Both the position numbers and the translations under genes were made by a program. Below the pieces are notes generated by a model, which saw only the letters and a program-made list of their open reading frames with translations, had not been told where the DNA came from and did no database searches. Below, one piece after another: positions 27,435-36,184 of a stretch of DNA of 64,000 bases (position 1 is the stretch's first letter; every line of letters starts with the position of its first letter). The stretch comes from Phyllobacterium sp. 21LDTY02-6. GTDB taxonomy: Bacteria; Pseudomonadota; Alphaproteobacteria; Rhizobiales; Rhizobiaceae. The DNA lies in contig NZ_JAMJWD020000003.1 in assembly GCF_023554255.2 (NCBI RefSeq), forward strand, positions 310,001 through 374,000, in the 5' to 3' direction.

Positions 27435-28821
27435 TATTCGCTTCACCTCTCGAAAACATGTTCATTTCCTCGCGCAGAAACGCGCAGAATCGCGGATCGG
27501 CCCCATAGGCCACATTGACCCGCATGGCCGGCTGGACCAGCGTGTCGCGGTCCGGATGGAAGACGCTGGCCGGGGCGACGAAAATATTGGCTTCCGCCGC
27601 CCGGCGGCAAAACGCGGCTTCGTCCAGCATTGGCGGCAATGGCACCCAGATGTAGAACCCCTGCACCTTGGGCAGTTTCACCTCCAGCCCGACATCGGCG
27701 AGAGCCTGGGCCGTGGCCTTGGCGCCATCCTCGATCCAGCCGCGCAGGCGCCGCAGATTCTTCAGATACTGACCGCTTTCGATCATTTCGAGGACGACAC
27801 GCTCGACATGCAGCGACGTCGCCACCATGGTGATCATCTTCAGGTCCACCAGGCTGCGGATCGTGTCCGGGGCGCCGGCGACATAGCCGCAGCGCAGGCT
27901 CGCGGACAGGGTCTTGGAGAATGAGCCGACATAGAGCACCCTCTGCTGGCCGAACGCGGCGAGCCGGGGCAAGGTCGGCGCAAGCAGGTCGGCGAAAATG
28001 TCGTCCTCGACGATCCGGAAGTCATGCACCTCGGCCAGTTGCAACAGGCCGAAGGCATGCGCCGGCGACAGCGTCCAGCCGGTGGGATTGTGCGCCTGGC
28101 TCTGCGTGAAGAATATCTTCGGGTGGTGGAGCGCCAGCTTCTGCTGCAGGTCGTCGAGATCCGGCCCATCCTCGGAGCGGCGGATGGCAACGACATTGGC
28201 CTTTGCCAGCCTGAGCTTGGCGAAGAGCGGATAATAGCCGGGACTGTCGACAAAGACGGTATCGCCCGGTTCGAGGAAATGCCGGATGATCAGGTCGAGG
28301 CCGTGATTGACCCCGCTGGTCAGCATCACGCCATCGGGTTCGGTCGCAATCGAGCGCTCCGCCAGTTTCATGCGCAGCCAGTCGCGCAGCATCCCGAGCC
28401 CCCAGGAACTGCCATAGCCGAAATCGACTTCCGCCGTGGCATTGCGGCCGGTGCGCAATATGCGCCGCATGTCCGCATCTTCGGTCCAGGTCGTCGGCGG
28501 GCGGCCATCGCCTGGCCGCGTCATATAGTTCTGGTCGAGCTGCTCGCGCAGCAGCGACATGATGCTCGTCGCCTCGGTGACATAGGGCCGGCTCTTCTGC
28601 GGCGCGACCGGGCGACTCTTGGTGACGTAATATCCGGAGCCCTGCCGGGAAATGACGAGGCCGCGGGCGACCAGCCGGTCATAGACCTCGGCCATCGTGT
28701 TCTTCGAGACGCCGAACTGCCCGGCGCCACCGCGCACCGAAGGAAGCCGCTGGCCCGGCTTGTAAAGCCCGGATGCAATCTGCCCGCTTATCTGCGCCAC
28801 GATCGTATCGACCAGATTCAT
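27427..28821 (-). CDS. MocR-type GntR/aminotransferase regulator
   Basis: A 464-residue regulator with an N-terminal GntR winged helix (about residues 5-70, ending in VISRQGSGYYV) joined to a fold type I aminotransferase-like domain. The PLP-binding Lys is kept (GSFSKTL, Lys303), as are the HNPTG Asn (245) and the EDDIF Asp (273), so PLP should bind. Start at 28821; inverted repeats TGTCCCA/TGGGACA and AACTGTCC/GGACAGTT lie in the divergent region just upstream. It overlaps mvaB and is divergent from mvaA, so it is the probable regulator of mevalonate catabolism. This is unusual, since MocR proteins are best known from PLP, GABA, taurine or D-alanine metabolism. Confidence 0.88.
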   Translation of the reverse strand: MNLVDTIVAQISGQIASGLYKPGQRLPSVRGGAGQFGVSKNTMAEVYDRLVARGLVISRQGSGYYVTKSRPVAPQKSRPYVTEATSIMSLLREQLDQNYMTRPGDGRPPTTWTEDADMRRILRTGRNATAEVDFGYGSSWGLGMLRDWLRMKLAERSIATEPDGVMLTSGVNHGLDLIIRHFLEPGDTVFVDSPGYYPLFAKLRLAKANVVAIRRSEDGPDLDDLQQKLALHHPKIFFTQSQAHNPTGWTLSPAHAFGLLQLAEVHDFRIVEDDIFADLLAPTLPRLAAFGQQRVLYVGSFSKTLSASLRCGYVAGAPDTIRSLVDLKMITMVATSLHVERVVLEMIESGQYLKNLRRLRGWIEDGAKATAQALADVGLEVKLPKVQGFYIWVPLPPMLDEAAFCRRAAEANIFVAPASVFHPDRDTLVQPAMRVNVAYGADPRFCAFLREEMNMFSRGEANNG

Positions 28822-28826
28822 GCAAT

Positions 28827-28849
28827 TGTCCCAGTTTTCAAATGGGACA
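28827..28849. promoter_or_regulatory. Putative MocR operator, proximal
   Basis: TGTCCCA / TGGGACA, 7-bp perfect arms separated by 9 bp, starting six bases upstream of the regulator start codon. A position suited to autoregulation. Confidence 0.6.
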
Positions 28850-28869
28850 GTGCCGTCAATATTCAAGAC

Positions 28870-28907
28870 AACTGTCCCTTGATCAGTGGCCGTATCCTAG
28901 GACAGTT
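28870..28907. promoter_or_regulatory. Putative MocR operator, distal
   Basis: AACTGTCC (28870-28877) and GGACAGTT (28900-28907) are a perfect 8-bp inverted pair 22 bp apart. They share the TGTCC core with the proximal site and end 47 bp before mvaA. Widely spaced half-sites fit MocR-type dimers. Confidence 0.6.
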
Positions 28908-28954
28908 TGCAGCCGACGCAAGCTTTTGTTGCCTATTGGTTGGAGTAGGGCCGC

Positions 28955-30247
28955 ATGACGAAGAATACCGCAACCTCTCGTATCGAGAATATGCGAAACC
29001 TTTCACCCGCAGAACGCCTCGAGCAGGTTGCCAGGGCTGCCGGGCTGAGCGAACAGGCCCGGACCGTGCTCGCCGCGCCCGATGCCCTTTCCGTCACCCG
29101 CGCCAATGGCATGATCGAGAATGTCATCGGCACATTCGAACTGCCGCTTGGCGTTGCCACCAACTTCCTGGTCAATGGCCGCGAATATCTGGTGCCGATG
29201 GCCGTGGAAGAACCTTCCGTCGTCGCCGCCGCGTCCTATATGGCGAAGATCGTCCGCGATTGCGGCGGCTTCCAGACGTCGTCCACGGCGCCGGTCATGC
29301 GTGCGCAAGTCCAGGTCCTCGGCACGTCCGACCCGCATGGCGCCCGCCTCGCCATCCTCGCCGCCCGCGACGAGATCATCGCCGCCGCAAATGCCAAGGA
29401 TCCCGTCCTCGTCAAGTTCGGGGGCGGTTGCCGCGATATCGAAGTGCATGTGTTCGCCGCGAGTTCGCGCGGTCCGATGGTGGTGCTGCATCTTCTCGTC
29501 GACGTGCGCGACGCGATGGGCGCCAATACGGTCAACACCATGGCCGAGGCCATTGCCCCGATCGTCGAGCGCATAACCGGCGGCGCGGTCAGGCTGCGCA
29601 TCCTGTCCAATCTCGCCGATCTGCGTCTGGCCCGGGCTCGCATTGAAGTGACCGAGGATGCCCTCGCCACCAAGGATTTTTCCGGCAGCCGCATGATCGA
29701 AGGCATCATCGACGCCTATGAATTCGCGGCAATCGATCCCTATCGCGCCGCCACCCACAACAAGGGCATCATGAACGGCATCGATCCCGTCGTCGTGGCG
29801 ACAGGCAATGACTGGCGCGCCATCGAAGCCGGCGCCCATGCCTATGCAGCCCGGTCGGGACGCTATACGTCGCTGACGACCTGGGAAGTGAGCGCCAAGG
29901 GAAATCTCGTCGGGACCATCGAGATGCCGATGGCGCTCGGCATTGTCGGCGGCGCCACCAAAACCCATCCGGCGGCACAGGCCGCACTGGAAATCCTCAA
30001 CGTCCGTTCGGCCGTGGAGCTCGCGGAGGTCACCGTTGCCGTCGGTCTTGCCCAGAACATGGCGGCGCTGCGCGCGCTCGCGACGGAGGGCATCCAGCGC
30101 GGCCACATGGCCCTGCATGCCCGCAACATCGCGATCGGCGCGGGTGCGGTGGGCGAAGAGATAGACGCGGTGGCCCGCAGGCTCGCCGCCGATCATGACG
30201 TGCGCGCGGCACGGGCCGAGGAAATCCTGGCGGAACTGCGCAAATAA
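28955..30247 (+). CDS. mvaA: Class II (degradative) HMG-CoA reductase
   Basis: A 430-residue enzyme that oxidises mevalonate plus CoA to HMG-CoA. It is nearly the length of the P. mevalonii enzyme (428) and has its catalytic residues at a constant +3 offset: Glu86 ([12 protein letters not shown]), Lys270 ([12 protein letters not shown]), Asp286 (GNDWRA) and His384 (GHMALHARN). [14 protein letters not shown] and RDAMGAN motifs are intact. It heads the plus-strand operon, divergent from the MocR regulator and mvaB. A hairpin (30260-30283) separates it from the transport genes. No other mevalonate-pathway biosynthesis genes are present, so a catabolic role is preferred. Confidence 0.94.
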   Translation: MTKNTATSRIENMRNLSPAERLEQVARAAGLSEQARTVLAAPDALSVTRANGMIENVIGTFELPLGVATNFLVNGREYLVPMAVEEPSVVAAASYMAKIVRDCGGFQTSSTAPVMRAQVQVLGTSDPHGARLAILAARDEIIAAANAKDPVLVKFGGGCRDIEVHVFAASSRGPMVVLHLLVDVRDAMGANTVNTMAEAIAPIVERITGGAVRLRILSNLADLRLARARIEVTEDALATKDFSGSRMIEGIIDAYEFAAIDPYRAATHNKGIMNGIDPVVVATGNDWRAIEAGAHAYAARSGRYTSLTTWEVSAKGNLVGTIEMPMALGIVGGATKTHPAAQAALEILNVRSAVELAEVTVAVGLAQNMAALRALATEGIQRGHMALHARNIAIGAGAVGEEIDAVARRLAADHDVRAARAEEILAELRK

Positions 30248-30259
30248 GATTTCCTGCAC

Positions 30260-30283
30260 GCGGCGAAGGGGGAGCTTCGCCGC
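30260..30283 (+). other. Hairpin downstream of mvaA
   Basis: Perfect 9-bp stem GCGGCGAAG / CTTCGCCGC with a 6-base loop, 13 bases after the mvaA stop. No U-tract; it probably sets the relative level of mvaA versus the downstream membrane genes. Confidence 0.5.
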
Positions 30284-30307
30284 CTGCACATATGTGGGAG
30301 GACTATG

Positions 30308-30766
30308 ATGACAGATATGACCCCTGCCCCATCGGCAGGAAGGCATGGCCAATTGGCCGAAGTCTGGGGTGACGTGATTTCACGGCCCCAGCTTGGCAAG
30401 GCCATGATCATCGGCGCCGTGCTCAGCGTGGCGGCTTATTTCATTGCACTTCAGCTGATCACGCCGCTGGCGGCGACGCCTGCCATCGGCAAGGCGCTGG
30501 CCATGCTGGCCGGCATCGTCGCGTCGGTTGTCGGCGGCGCCATCTGCGCCCGCATCTTTCCACCCAAGCGCGTGGTGGTCGAGCAGTTAGCGGCCGGCAG
30601 CACATGGCTCACCGAAGTTCTGGAACAGCTCGAACAGGATGGCGGTCCCATCGGCCGGGTGCAGGATCTGCCGCCCGTCGTCGCCGAGGAGATGCGCCAG
30701 GTCGGGCTCTACGAAATCTTCAGGAACCATGAATCGGAACGTGGCCCAGACAGGCCGGGGGTGTGA
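30308..30766 (+). CDS. Small two-span membrane protein
   Basis: A 152-residue protein with two hydrophobic spans (KAMIIGAVLSVAAYFIALQL and AIGKALAMLAGIVASVVGGA, about residues 30-80) and a soluble C-terminal tail. GGGAGGA precedes tandem ATGs at 30305/30308; the second has the better spacing. It ends two bases before the TctA-type permease gene. In tripartite tricarboxylate transporters that position is normally held by the four-span TctB subunit. This protein is too short and has two spans, so it may be a reduced or unrelated partner. No confident family match. Confidence 0.65.
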   Translation: MTDMTPAPSAGRHGQLAEVWGDVISRPQLGKAMIIGAVLSVAAYFIALQLITPLAATPAIGKALAMLAGIVASVVGGAICARIFPPKRVVVEQLAAGSTWLTEVLEQLEQDGGPIGRVQDLPPVVAEEMRQVGLYEIFRNHESERGPDRPGV

Positions 30767-30767
30767 T

Positions 30768-32150
30768 ATGGACGGTCTGCTTTACGAAATAATGATCGCC
30801 CTGGCACTCGGCCTGCTGGGCGCAGTGCTGTTTTCGGCCATCGGCCTGATTTCCGGCACGGACGAAACGACGACGCTCGCCCCGGTGACGCTGCTCGTCG
30901 TCCTGCTCGGCGCGCCACCGGCCGCGGTCTTCACCTTCTGGATGTGCGCGGCGATCTCGAAACACATGACGCATGCGGTGCCGACAGCGCTTCTCGGCAT
31001 TCCCGGCGATACGATGGCCCTGCCGCTGCTGCAGCAGGCGACGGCGCTGCGCAATCTGGGCGCGCCGCATGTGGCGCTGCGCAAGATGCTGGCAGGTTCG
31101 GTCATATCGGCGTTCATCGCCGTGCCGCTGGCCGTCCTGTTCGCGGTGATCCTCGCCCCGTTCGGCTCCTATATCACCGCATCGGCGCCCTGGCTCTTCA
31201 TCATCGCGGCGGTCATCATCGCCTATTTCTCGGCCGGCCGCTGGGCCTCGGTGGTGGCGCTTGTTCCGTTCACGCTGATGATCGTCGCCATGCAGGCCTT
31301 CACCGCCGACCACAATGTGAAGCTCGGCGTCAGCTACTTCCTCGGCATCGCCATCGGGCCGCTGGTCGCCGAACTGGTATCGTCGCTTTCGCCGCTTGAA
31401 CAGAAGCGCATGAACCGCAACGACCTGCGCCAGACCACGCTGGCGCCGGACGTCAAGAGCTGGGGCGGCTACTTCCCGAACCCGTTCAAGGTTCTCGACC
31501 GCAGCCAGGCGACGACGACCGCAACGGCGGCGGCCATCACCAGCGCCACATTCGTGTTCAGCCCCGTCGCCGTCACCGTGATCGCCGGCGAGATCGTCGG
31601 CGCGCGGATCAAGCATGCCTATCACCGGCTGACCTCCGTTCTCGCCGTGCGCAACGGCGTGACGGAATCGACCTATATCGCCGAGGCCCTGATCCCGCTG
31701 ATTGCGTTCGGCCTGCCGCTCAGCCCTGTCGCCGCCGGTCCTGCCGCGCCCCTGTTCAACGCGCCGCCACGCTTCACCGTCGATACCGCGACGGGTGCGG
31801 TCAACAACCTCCATACGATGTTGTCGGTGCCGGAATTCCTGGTCTGGGGCCTGGTTTCCGTCTTCATCGCCGCGGCGATCGCCTATCCCTTCGCCATGAA
31901 CCATGCGCGCAGCGCTGCGGCTTTCGTGGCGAAATATATCAGCCATGAGGCGATCATCGCCACCTTCGTCGGGCTGATACTGGTGATCGGCATATGGGAA
32001 GGCGGCATGATCGCGCTGCTCGTCATCCTGACTGTCGGCCTCATCGGCGGGCTGCTCTACCGGGTGCTCGGCATCAATACCGGCGTCCAGTTCATGGGCT
32101 ACTACGCTGCGATCCTCAGCGTTCCCGCCATACTGAAACTTTTCAGTTAG
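30768..32150 (+). CDS. TctA-family permease
   Basis: A 460-residue polytopic membrane protein of the TctA family (large subunit of tripartite tricarboxylate transporters), with about 10-12 hydrophobic segments. Family-type motifs include AVPTALLGIPGDTMALP near residue 70 and the second glycine/proline-rich block LIAFGLPLSPVAAGPAAPL. No TctC-type periplasmic binding protein is encoded nearby. Position between mvaA and an exported lactonase makes it the obvious candidate importer of mevalonate (inference). The start ATG at 30768 lies two bases after the preceding stop. Confidence 0.82.
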   Translation: MDGLLYEIMIALALGLLGAVLFSAIGLISGTDETTTLAPVTLLVVLLGAPPAAVFTFWMCAAISKHMTHAVPTALLGIPGDTMALPLLQQATALRNLGAPHVALRKMLAGSVISAFIAVPLAVLFAVILAPFGSYITASAPWLFIIAAVIIAYFSAGRWASVVALVPFTLMIVAMQAFTADHNVKLGVSYFLGIAIGPLVAELVSSLSPLEQKRMNRNDLRQTTLAPDVKSWGGYFPNPFKVLDRSQATTTATAAAITSATFVFSPVAVTVIAGEIVGARIKHAYHRLTSVLAVRNGVTESTYIAEALIPLIAFGLPLSPVAAGPAAPLFNAPPRFTVDTATGAVNNLHTMLSVPEFLVWGLVSVFIAAAIAYPFAMNHARSAAAFVAKYISHEAIIATFVGLILVIGIWEGGMIALLVILTVGLIGGLLYRVLGINTGVQFMGYYAAILSVPAILKLFS

Positions 32151-32179
32151 GTCGAACGAAGTCAGGGAGGAGAACAGTC

Positions 32180-33253
32180 ATGAACATATATAGCCGCAGC
32201 CGGGCTCTCAGCCAGGCACTGGGCCTCGCCTTCATCATGGGCTCGATACTGGGTCCACTATCGGCAACCACCGCCTCCCAGGCGACCGAGAGCGCCGGGA
32301 ATCTCCCGGCGCTCGACCTGCCGAAGGAGCTGAGAAGCGTCGTGCCTCTCCCCATGGCGGACTCGCAGCTGCCATCCGTCGAGGCGAAGGAATATTTCAA
32401 GGTCGCCGACGAGGCGCTGCAACTCGAATGCCCGACCTTCGACGCGGCCGGCGATCTCCTGTTCTGCGAAGTCTTCGGCGGGCGCCTGTTCCGCCTGACA
32501 CCACAAAAGGAGCTGACGAGTTTCCTGCCCGACGCAGAATTGCGGCCGGCCGGCCTTGCCGTCCACAAGGATGGGCGCATCTACATGGCCGAGCTTGGCG
32601 ACTTCCAGTCCAGGGGGTCGGTGGTCAGCCTTGCGCCCGACGGGACCGACATGCGCAGGATCGTATCGAGGGATGCCGGTTTCCTGCCGGACGATCTCGT
32701 CTTCGACAGGAATGGCGGCTTCTATTTCACCGATTTCAAGGGCGGGTCGAGCGTGCCGACGGGCGGCGTCTATTATGTCGGCCCGGATGGCGGCAAGCCG
32801 GTTCTGGTCGTACCCAACCTGAAGATCGCCAATGGCATCGGCCTCAGCCCGGATGGCAAGACATTGTGGGTGACCGAACTCGCCGGCGGCAATCTGCATC
32901 GCATAGCGCTGGCCGATCCGACGACCGTCGCGCCGTTCGGCTCATCCATCGTCTACAGCTTCACGGGTGGCGGACCGGATTCCCTCCGCATCGACGCCGA
33001 AGGCAATGTCTATGTGGCGGTCTATGGGCAGGGAAAGGTGATGGCGTTCAACCCGCTGGGTTTCCCGGTCGGCCAATATCTGCTGCCGGGACGCGACGAG
33101 GGTCACTTTCTGCGATCGACCTCGATGGTGATACGCCCGGGCACCGACGAAATGCTGATCTTCAGCAATGATTGGGACAAGGGACAGGGCTCGCGCATCT
33201 TCGCCGTGAAGGCCCTTGCCAAGGCCGCCCCGGACCCCGCGCACGCGAAGTGA
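32180..33253 (+). CDS. Exported SMP-30/gluconolactonase-family protein
   Basis: A 357-residue six-bladed beta-propeller protein (SMP-30/Drp35/lactonase family). Residues 1-36 look like a Sec signal peptide ending at ATTASQA. Propeller motifs include ECPTFDAAGDLLFCEVFGG, RPAGLAVHKDGRIYMAE, the putative metal site PDDLVFDRNGGFYFTD, and NGIGLSPDGKTLWVTE. The divalent-metal ligands usual for the family (Glu near the N terminus, Asn and Asp later) have plausible counterparts. Strong ribosome site GGGAGGAGA. As the last gene of the mvaA operon it may open mevalonolactone in the periplasm so that mevalonate can be imported; that substrate is a hypothesis. Confidence 0.83.
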   Translation: MNIYSRSRALSQALGLAFIMGSILGPLSATTASQATESAGNLPALDLPKELRSVVPLPMADSQLPSVEAKEYFKVADEALQLECPTFDAAGDLLFCEVFGGRLFRLTPQKELTSFLPDAELRPAGLAVHKDGRIYMAELGDFQSRGSVVSLAPDGTDMRRIVSRDAGFLPDDLVFDRNGGFYFTDFKGGSSVPTGGVYYVGPDGGKPVLVVPNLKIANGIGLSPDGKTLWVTELAGGNLHRIALADPTTVAPFGSSIVYSFTGGGPDSLRIDAEGNVYVAVYGQGKVMAFNPLGFPVGQYLLPGRDEGHFLRSTSMVIRPGTDEMLIFSNDWDKGQGSRIFAVKALAKAAPDPAHAK

Positions 33254-33257
33254 CGGG

Positions 33258-35147
33258 CTAAACGCCAATGCAGCGGGTCTCGTAGGGGCTGAGCGTGAGG
33301 ATGCGCCGCGGCGCGGCGCCTTCCTGGGCGTCGAGATGCACGCTCTGTTCATCCGGCGTCAGGTTGACGACATGGAGCGTCCGGCGCGAATCCGTGATCG
33401 CGGCGAAGGCAAGGACGGCGCCCGGCGAAGAAGACACCATTTCCTGCCATGTCGATCCGGCGAGGCTTGCCAATGTGCGGACGGTTGCCCCGATCGGGCG
33501 CATGGCACCCGGCGCCGACGGCTCGCCTTCGCCCGCAACGAGGCCGAAAGGCCCGGTCAGCGCCGAAAGCGTCAGGCATTCGAGGCCTGCCTCCAGCGTC
33601 CTGATCGCGTAGCCCATGGCGAAGGCTTCGCCGAAACGGCCATTGTGGCGCGGATCGCGATCGGCCATGGCGATACGGCTGCCATGCGGATTGTCCATGG
33701 TGCGGTTGCCATAGGGGTTCTGCCGCATGGCGATGGTCGAGGGACCGATGCGATAGGGCATGTCGCCATAGATCGCGCGCACGGACCGCGTGATGAAGGG
33801 CAATGCTTCCAAAGTCTGCATCACGCTCAGATCGTCGGCCGCATGGACGATGGGATTGGTGCAATGCGTCACGAAATCCAGCCGTTGCGGCGGCACGCGC
33901 TTGCGGTTCAATTCGGTGAAATAGCTCAGCATGCCGCCGCCAATGCGAATATTGGGGCGAATATTGGGGCGAACATCCGGGCGAATATCCGCGAAGGCGT
34001 CATGCGCCGCCGCATAGACCACCTCCAATGGCGGGCATTCCGGCCATTCGCTGCCCGGCGGCGTCGACTGCCTGTCCACTGCGGGCGAGATGGCGATCGC
34101 ATCGGGCTGGAGGCCGGCCGAGCGCATGTCCTCCGCGATCTCGCGGCATTCGTCGTCGGGTTGCCTGTCGCAGGGAAGCGCAATCTCGAGCACCGTGCGT
34201 CCCCGGTGGAGCCGCGCAATGGCCGCGAAATCCTGCAGCGCCGCCTTGCCGTGGCCCGCAAGCGGGTCGAAATGGAAAAGCAGTTCCTGCGCGCCGATCT
34301 CACCGCGGAGATGACCGGCCTGCAAGGTGGATGCTGCGTCCTCCGGACGTATGACCAGGCCGATATTCGGCATCATGCCGCGCCGGCTGCCGGGCCGGAT
34401 CGTTACCGGCGCACCCGCCGCCACAGCCGGTCGGCCATGGGGACGGCCGTCCTCGATGGTCAGCGCAATCGTCTGCTCGAATGGCTTGCCGGGCTCGATC
34501 CGGTATGGCCAGGGCAGCGCCAGCGGGCGGACATAGGTCTTGTAGGATGCGTCGGACCAGTTGCGCTGGTCTTCCATTTCGAAGACATCGCCTTCCATGC
34601 GGCACGTCGCCGATACGCCGTCCATGACCGGATGGGTGATCGCGCGCATATCCTTGAATGGCTGCCAGGGTTCGATCAGATCGGGGAAGACCGTCTCTTC
34701 GCGGCGGCCGTCCACATGCTCCACGGCAACCGGTCCGCCGGCCACGCCGATGATGGGATGCAGGATGCAGAACCCGCAGCGATTGGTGTCGAAGCCGGTC
34801 GTCGAAACGGCTTTCGCCTTGAAGACCAGCGCACCATCGCCCGCCTCGATGCTGACATCGACCGAGAGCGCCGTATGCTCCGGCCCCTGGCAATGGGCGC
34901 GGTAGGTCAGGGCAAAGCGGCCATCATCCTGCCTGACCGACAGGTCCTCGATGCGCGGCCTGTAGGTGCCCCAGTCACGGTCGCGCACCAGATATGAGAT
35001 GGAGCGCAGCACCTCGACGCCATCATAGGTGATCGTGCGCAGATTGCCGTCGGCGAAATCGGCCGCCAGCAGCCCGGCGACGAGGCGAAGCGGCGGCGCC
35101 TCGCGCTCATGCGTGCCGTAGAGAAGAAACGGATCGGCGACGCTCAT
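33258..35147 (-). CDS. apnL: Probable D-apionate lactonase
   Basis: A 629-residue protein. I recognise it mainly by context and size as the D-apionate lactonase (ApnL) of the D-apiose degradation pathway. It would hydrolyse the lactone made by D-apiose dehydrogenase, whose gene it overlaps by ATGA (start 35147). No classical hydrolase motif is obvious. A tetrapeptide repeat (IRPD-VRPN-IRPN-IR), encoded by a 12-bp tandem repeat, lies near residue 395. It has no signal peptide, so it is cytoplasmic. It is the last gene of the apiose operon and ends four bases from the convergent lactonase gene of the mevalonate operon. Confidence 0.72.
   Translation of the reverse strand: MSVADPFLLYGTHEREAPPLRLVAGLLAADFADGNLRTITYDGVEVLRSISYLVRDRDWGTYRPRIEDLSVRQDDGRFALTYRAHCQGPEHTALSVDVSIEAGDGALVFKAKAVSTTGFDTNRCGFCILHPIIGVAGGPVAVEHVDGRREETVFPDLIEPWQPFKDMRAITHPVMDGVSATCRMEGDVFEMEDQRNWSDASYKTYVRPLALPWPYRIEPGKPFEQTIALTIEDGRPHGRPAVAAGAPVTIRPGSRRGMMPNIGLVIRPEDAASTLQAGHLRGEIGAQELLFHFDPLAGHGKAALQDFAAIARLHRGRTVLEIALPCDRQPDDECREIAEDMRSAGLQPDAIAISPAVDRQSTPPGSEWPECPPLEVVYAAAHDAFADIRPDVRPNIRPNIRIGGGMLSYFTELNRKRVPPQRLDFVTHCTNPIVHAADDLSVMQTLEALPFITRSVRAIYGDMPYRIGPSTIAMRQNPYGNRTMDNPHGSRIAMADRDPRHNGRFGEAFAMGYAIRTLEAGLECLTLSALTGPFGLVAGEGEPSAPGAMRPIGATVRTLASLAGSTWQEMVSSSPGAVLAFAAITDSRRTLHVVNLTPDEQSVHLDAQEGAAPRRILTLSPYETRCIGV
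33945..33992. repeat. 12-bp tandem repeat inside apnL
   Basis: About four tandem copies of a GCGAATATTGGG-type unit (period 12 bp) encode a tetrapeptide repeat of the IRPN type in frame. It is likely prone to slippage and length variation without frameshift. Confidence 0.7.
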
Positions 35148-36178
35148 GCCAGCAATTTCCGCACATCGACGGGCTGGCCGGTCGCGGCGCTCGCATAGGC
35201 TGCCTCGACCAGGGCGAAGGTCTTCAGATTGTCGGCTCCGGATGTCGAGGTTTCGGCGCCGGAGCGCAGCTGCTCGACCCAATGCTGCTGGATGGCAAGC
35301 ACGCTCTCCTGGATATTGTGCCAGGGCCGCGAGGCCCATGGCAGCAGCGCCGGAGCCACGTCGCTCGTCGTCGTCCCGGCGGCGTTCGTCACTTCGAGGC
35401 GATAGCCCTTGTAGAGCCGGATGCTGCCTTCGCTGCCATCGAGTTCGATCAGCGTCTCGGGAAATGGTTCGTCGGCAAGCCGCGTCGCATAGCTGACATC
35501 GACGATGGAGGTCGCGCCGCTGTCATGGTCGAGCAGGATCGTCGCGACATCCTCGCCCTTGATGCGCGGATTGACCCGCCGGGTCCGCGCGGTGAGCGAC
35601 GTCACGTCGCCGAGAATATAACGCGCAATGTCAAGCGTATGGATGCCGAGATCCTCGATGATGAAACGCTCGCCCTCGGCCAGATAGGGCTGGCCGGAGA
35701 AGACGTCATAGGCGGAGCGGAAGGAGAAGCGGCCCCAGAACGGTGTTCCGATCGCGCCGGTTGCAAGCACCTCGCGCACCGCCCGGATCGGCGTCTGCCA
35801 ACGGAAATTCTCGTGCACCATCAGCGGAACACCCGCATCGCGGCAGGCTTTCACCATGGCTTTGGCGTCGGCGAGCGTCGGCGCGAACGGCTTCTGGCAG
35901 ATCGCCGGCAGCCGGTGGGCCGCCGCCAGCTCCACCAGCGGCCGGTGGCTGCGCACGGTGGTGGCGATATCGACGAAATCGAAGCCGCCATCCCGGAAGA
36001 GCTCGCTCGCGTCGAGATAGCGCCGTTCGATGCCGAACGTGTCGCCGACGATCTTCAGCCGCTCGGGGTCGCGGTCGCAGATGGCGACGATTTCGGCGCC
36101 TTCCACATCGCGCCATCCATACATCTGGTTGACGGCAAAGAAGCCGCAGCCGATCAGTGCTCCGCGAAACTGCGCCAT
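35144..36178 (-). CDS. apsD: Gfo/Idh/MocA oxidoreductase, probable D-apiose dehydrogenase
   Basis: A 344-residue NAD(P)-dependent oxidoreductase with an N-terminal Rossmann fold (GALIGCGFFAVNQ) and the family motif around Lys96 (AICQKPFAP). In the assigned D-apiose pathway a Gfo/Idh/MocA enzyme (ApsD) oxidises D-apiose to apionolactone. The flanking apnL-, apnO-, oiaK- and oiaX-like genes support that assignment here. It overlaps apnL and follows the permease gene by six bases. Confidence 0.8.
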   Translation of the reverse strand: MAQFRGALIGCGFFAVNQMYGWRDVEGAEIVAICDRDPERLKIVGDTFGIERRYLDASELFRDGGFDFVDIATTVRSHRPLVELAAAHRLPAICQKPFAPTLADAKAMVKACRDAGVPLMVHENFRWQTPIRAVREVLATGAIGTPFWGRFSFRSAYDVFSGQPYLAEGERFIIEDLGIHTLDIARYILGDVTSLTARTRRVNPRIKGEDVATILLDHDSGATSIVDVSYATRLADEPFPETLIELDGSEGSIRLYKGYRLEVTNAAGTTTSDVAPALLPWASRPWHNIQESVLAIQQHWVEQLRSGAETSTSGADNLKTFALVEAAYASAATGQPVDVRKLLA

Positions 36179-36184
36179 CCGTTA

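Noticed and set aside
28955-30247. Biosynthetic (class I) HMG-CoA reductase for isoprenoids
   Set aside because: Length and the [14 protein letters not shown] / [11 protein letters not shown] motifs fit class II, and no mevalonate kinase or HMG-CoA synthase gene is nearby.
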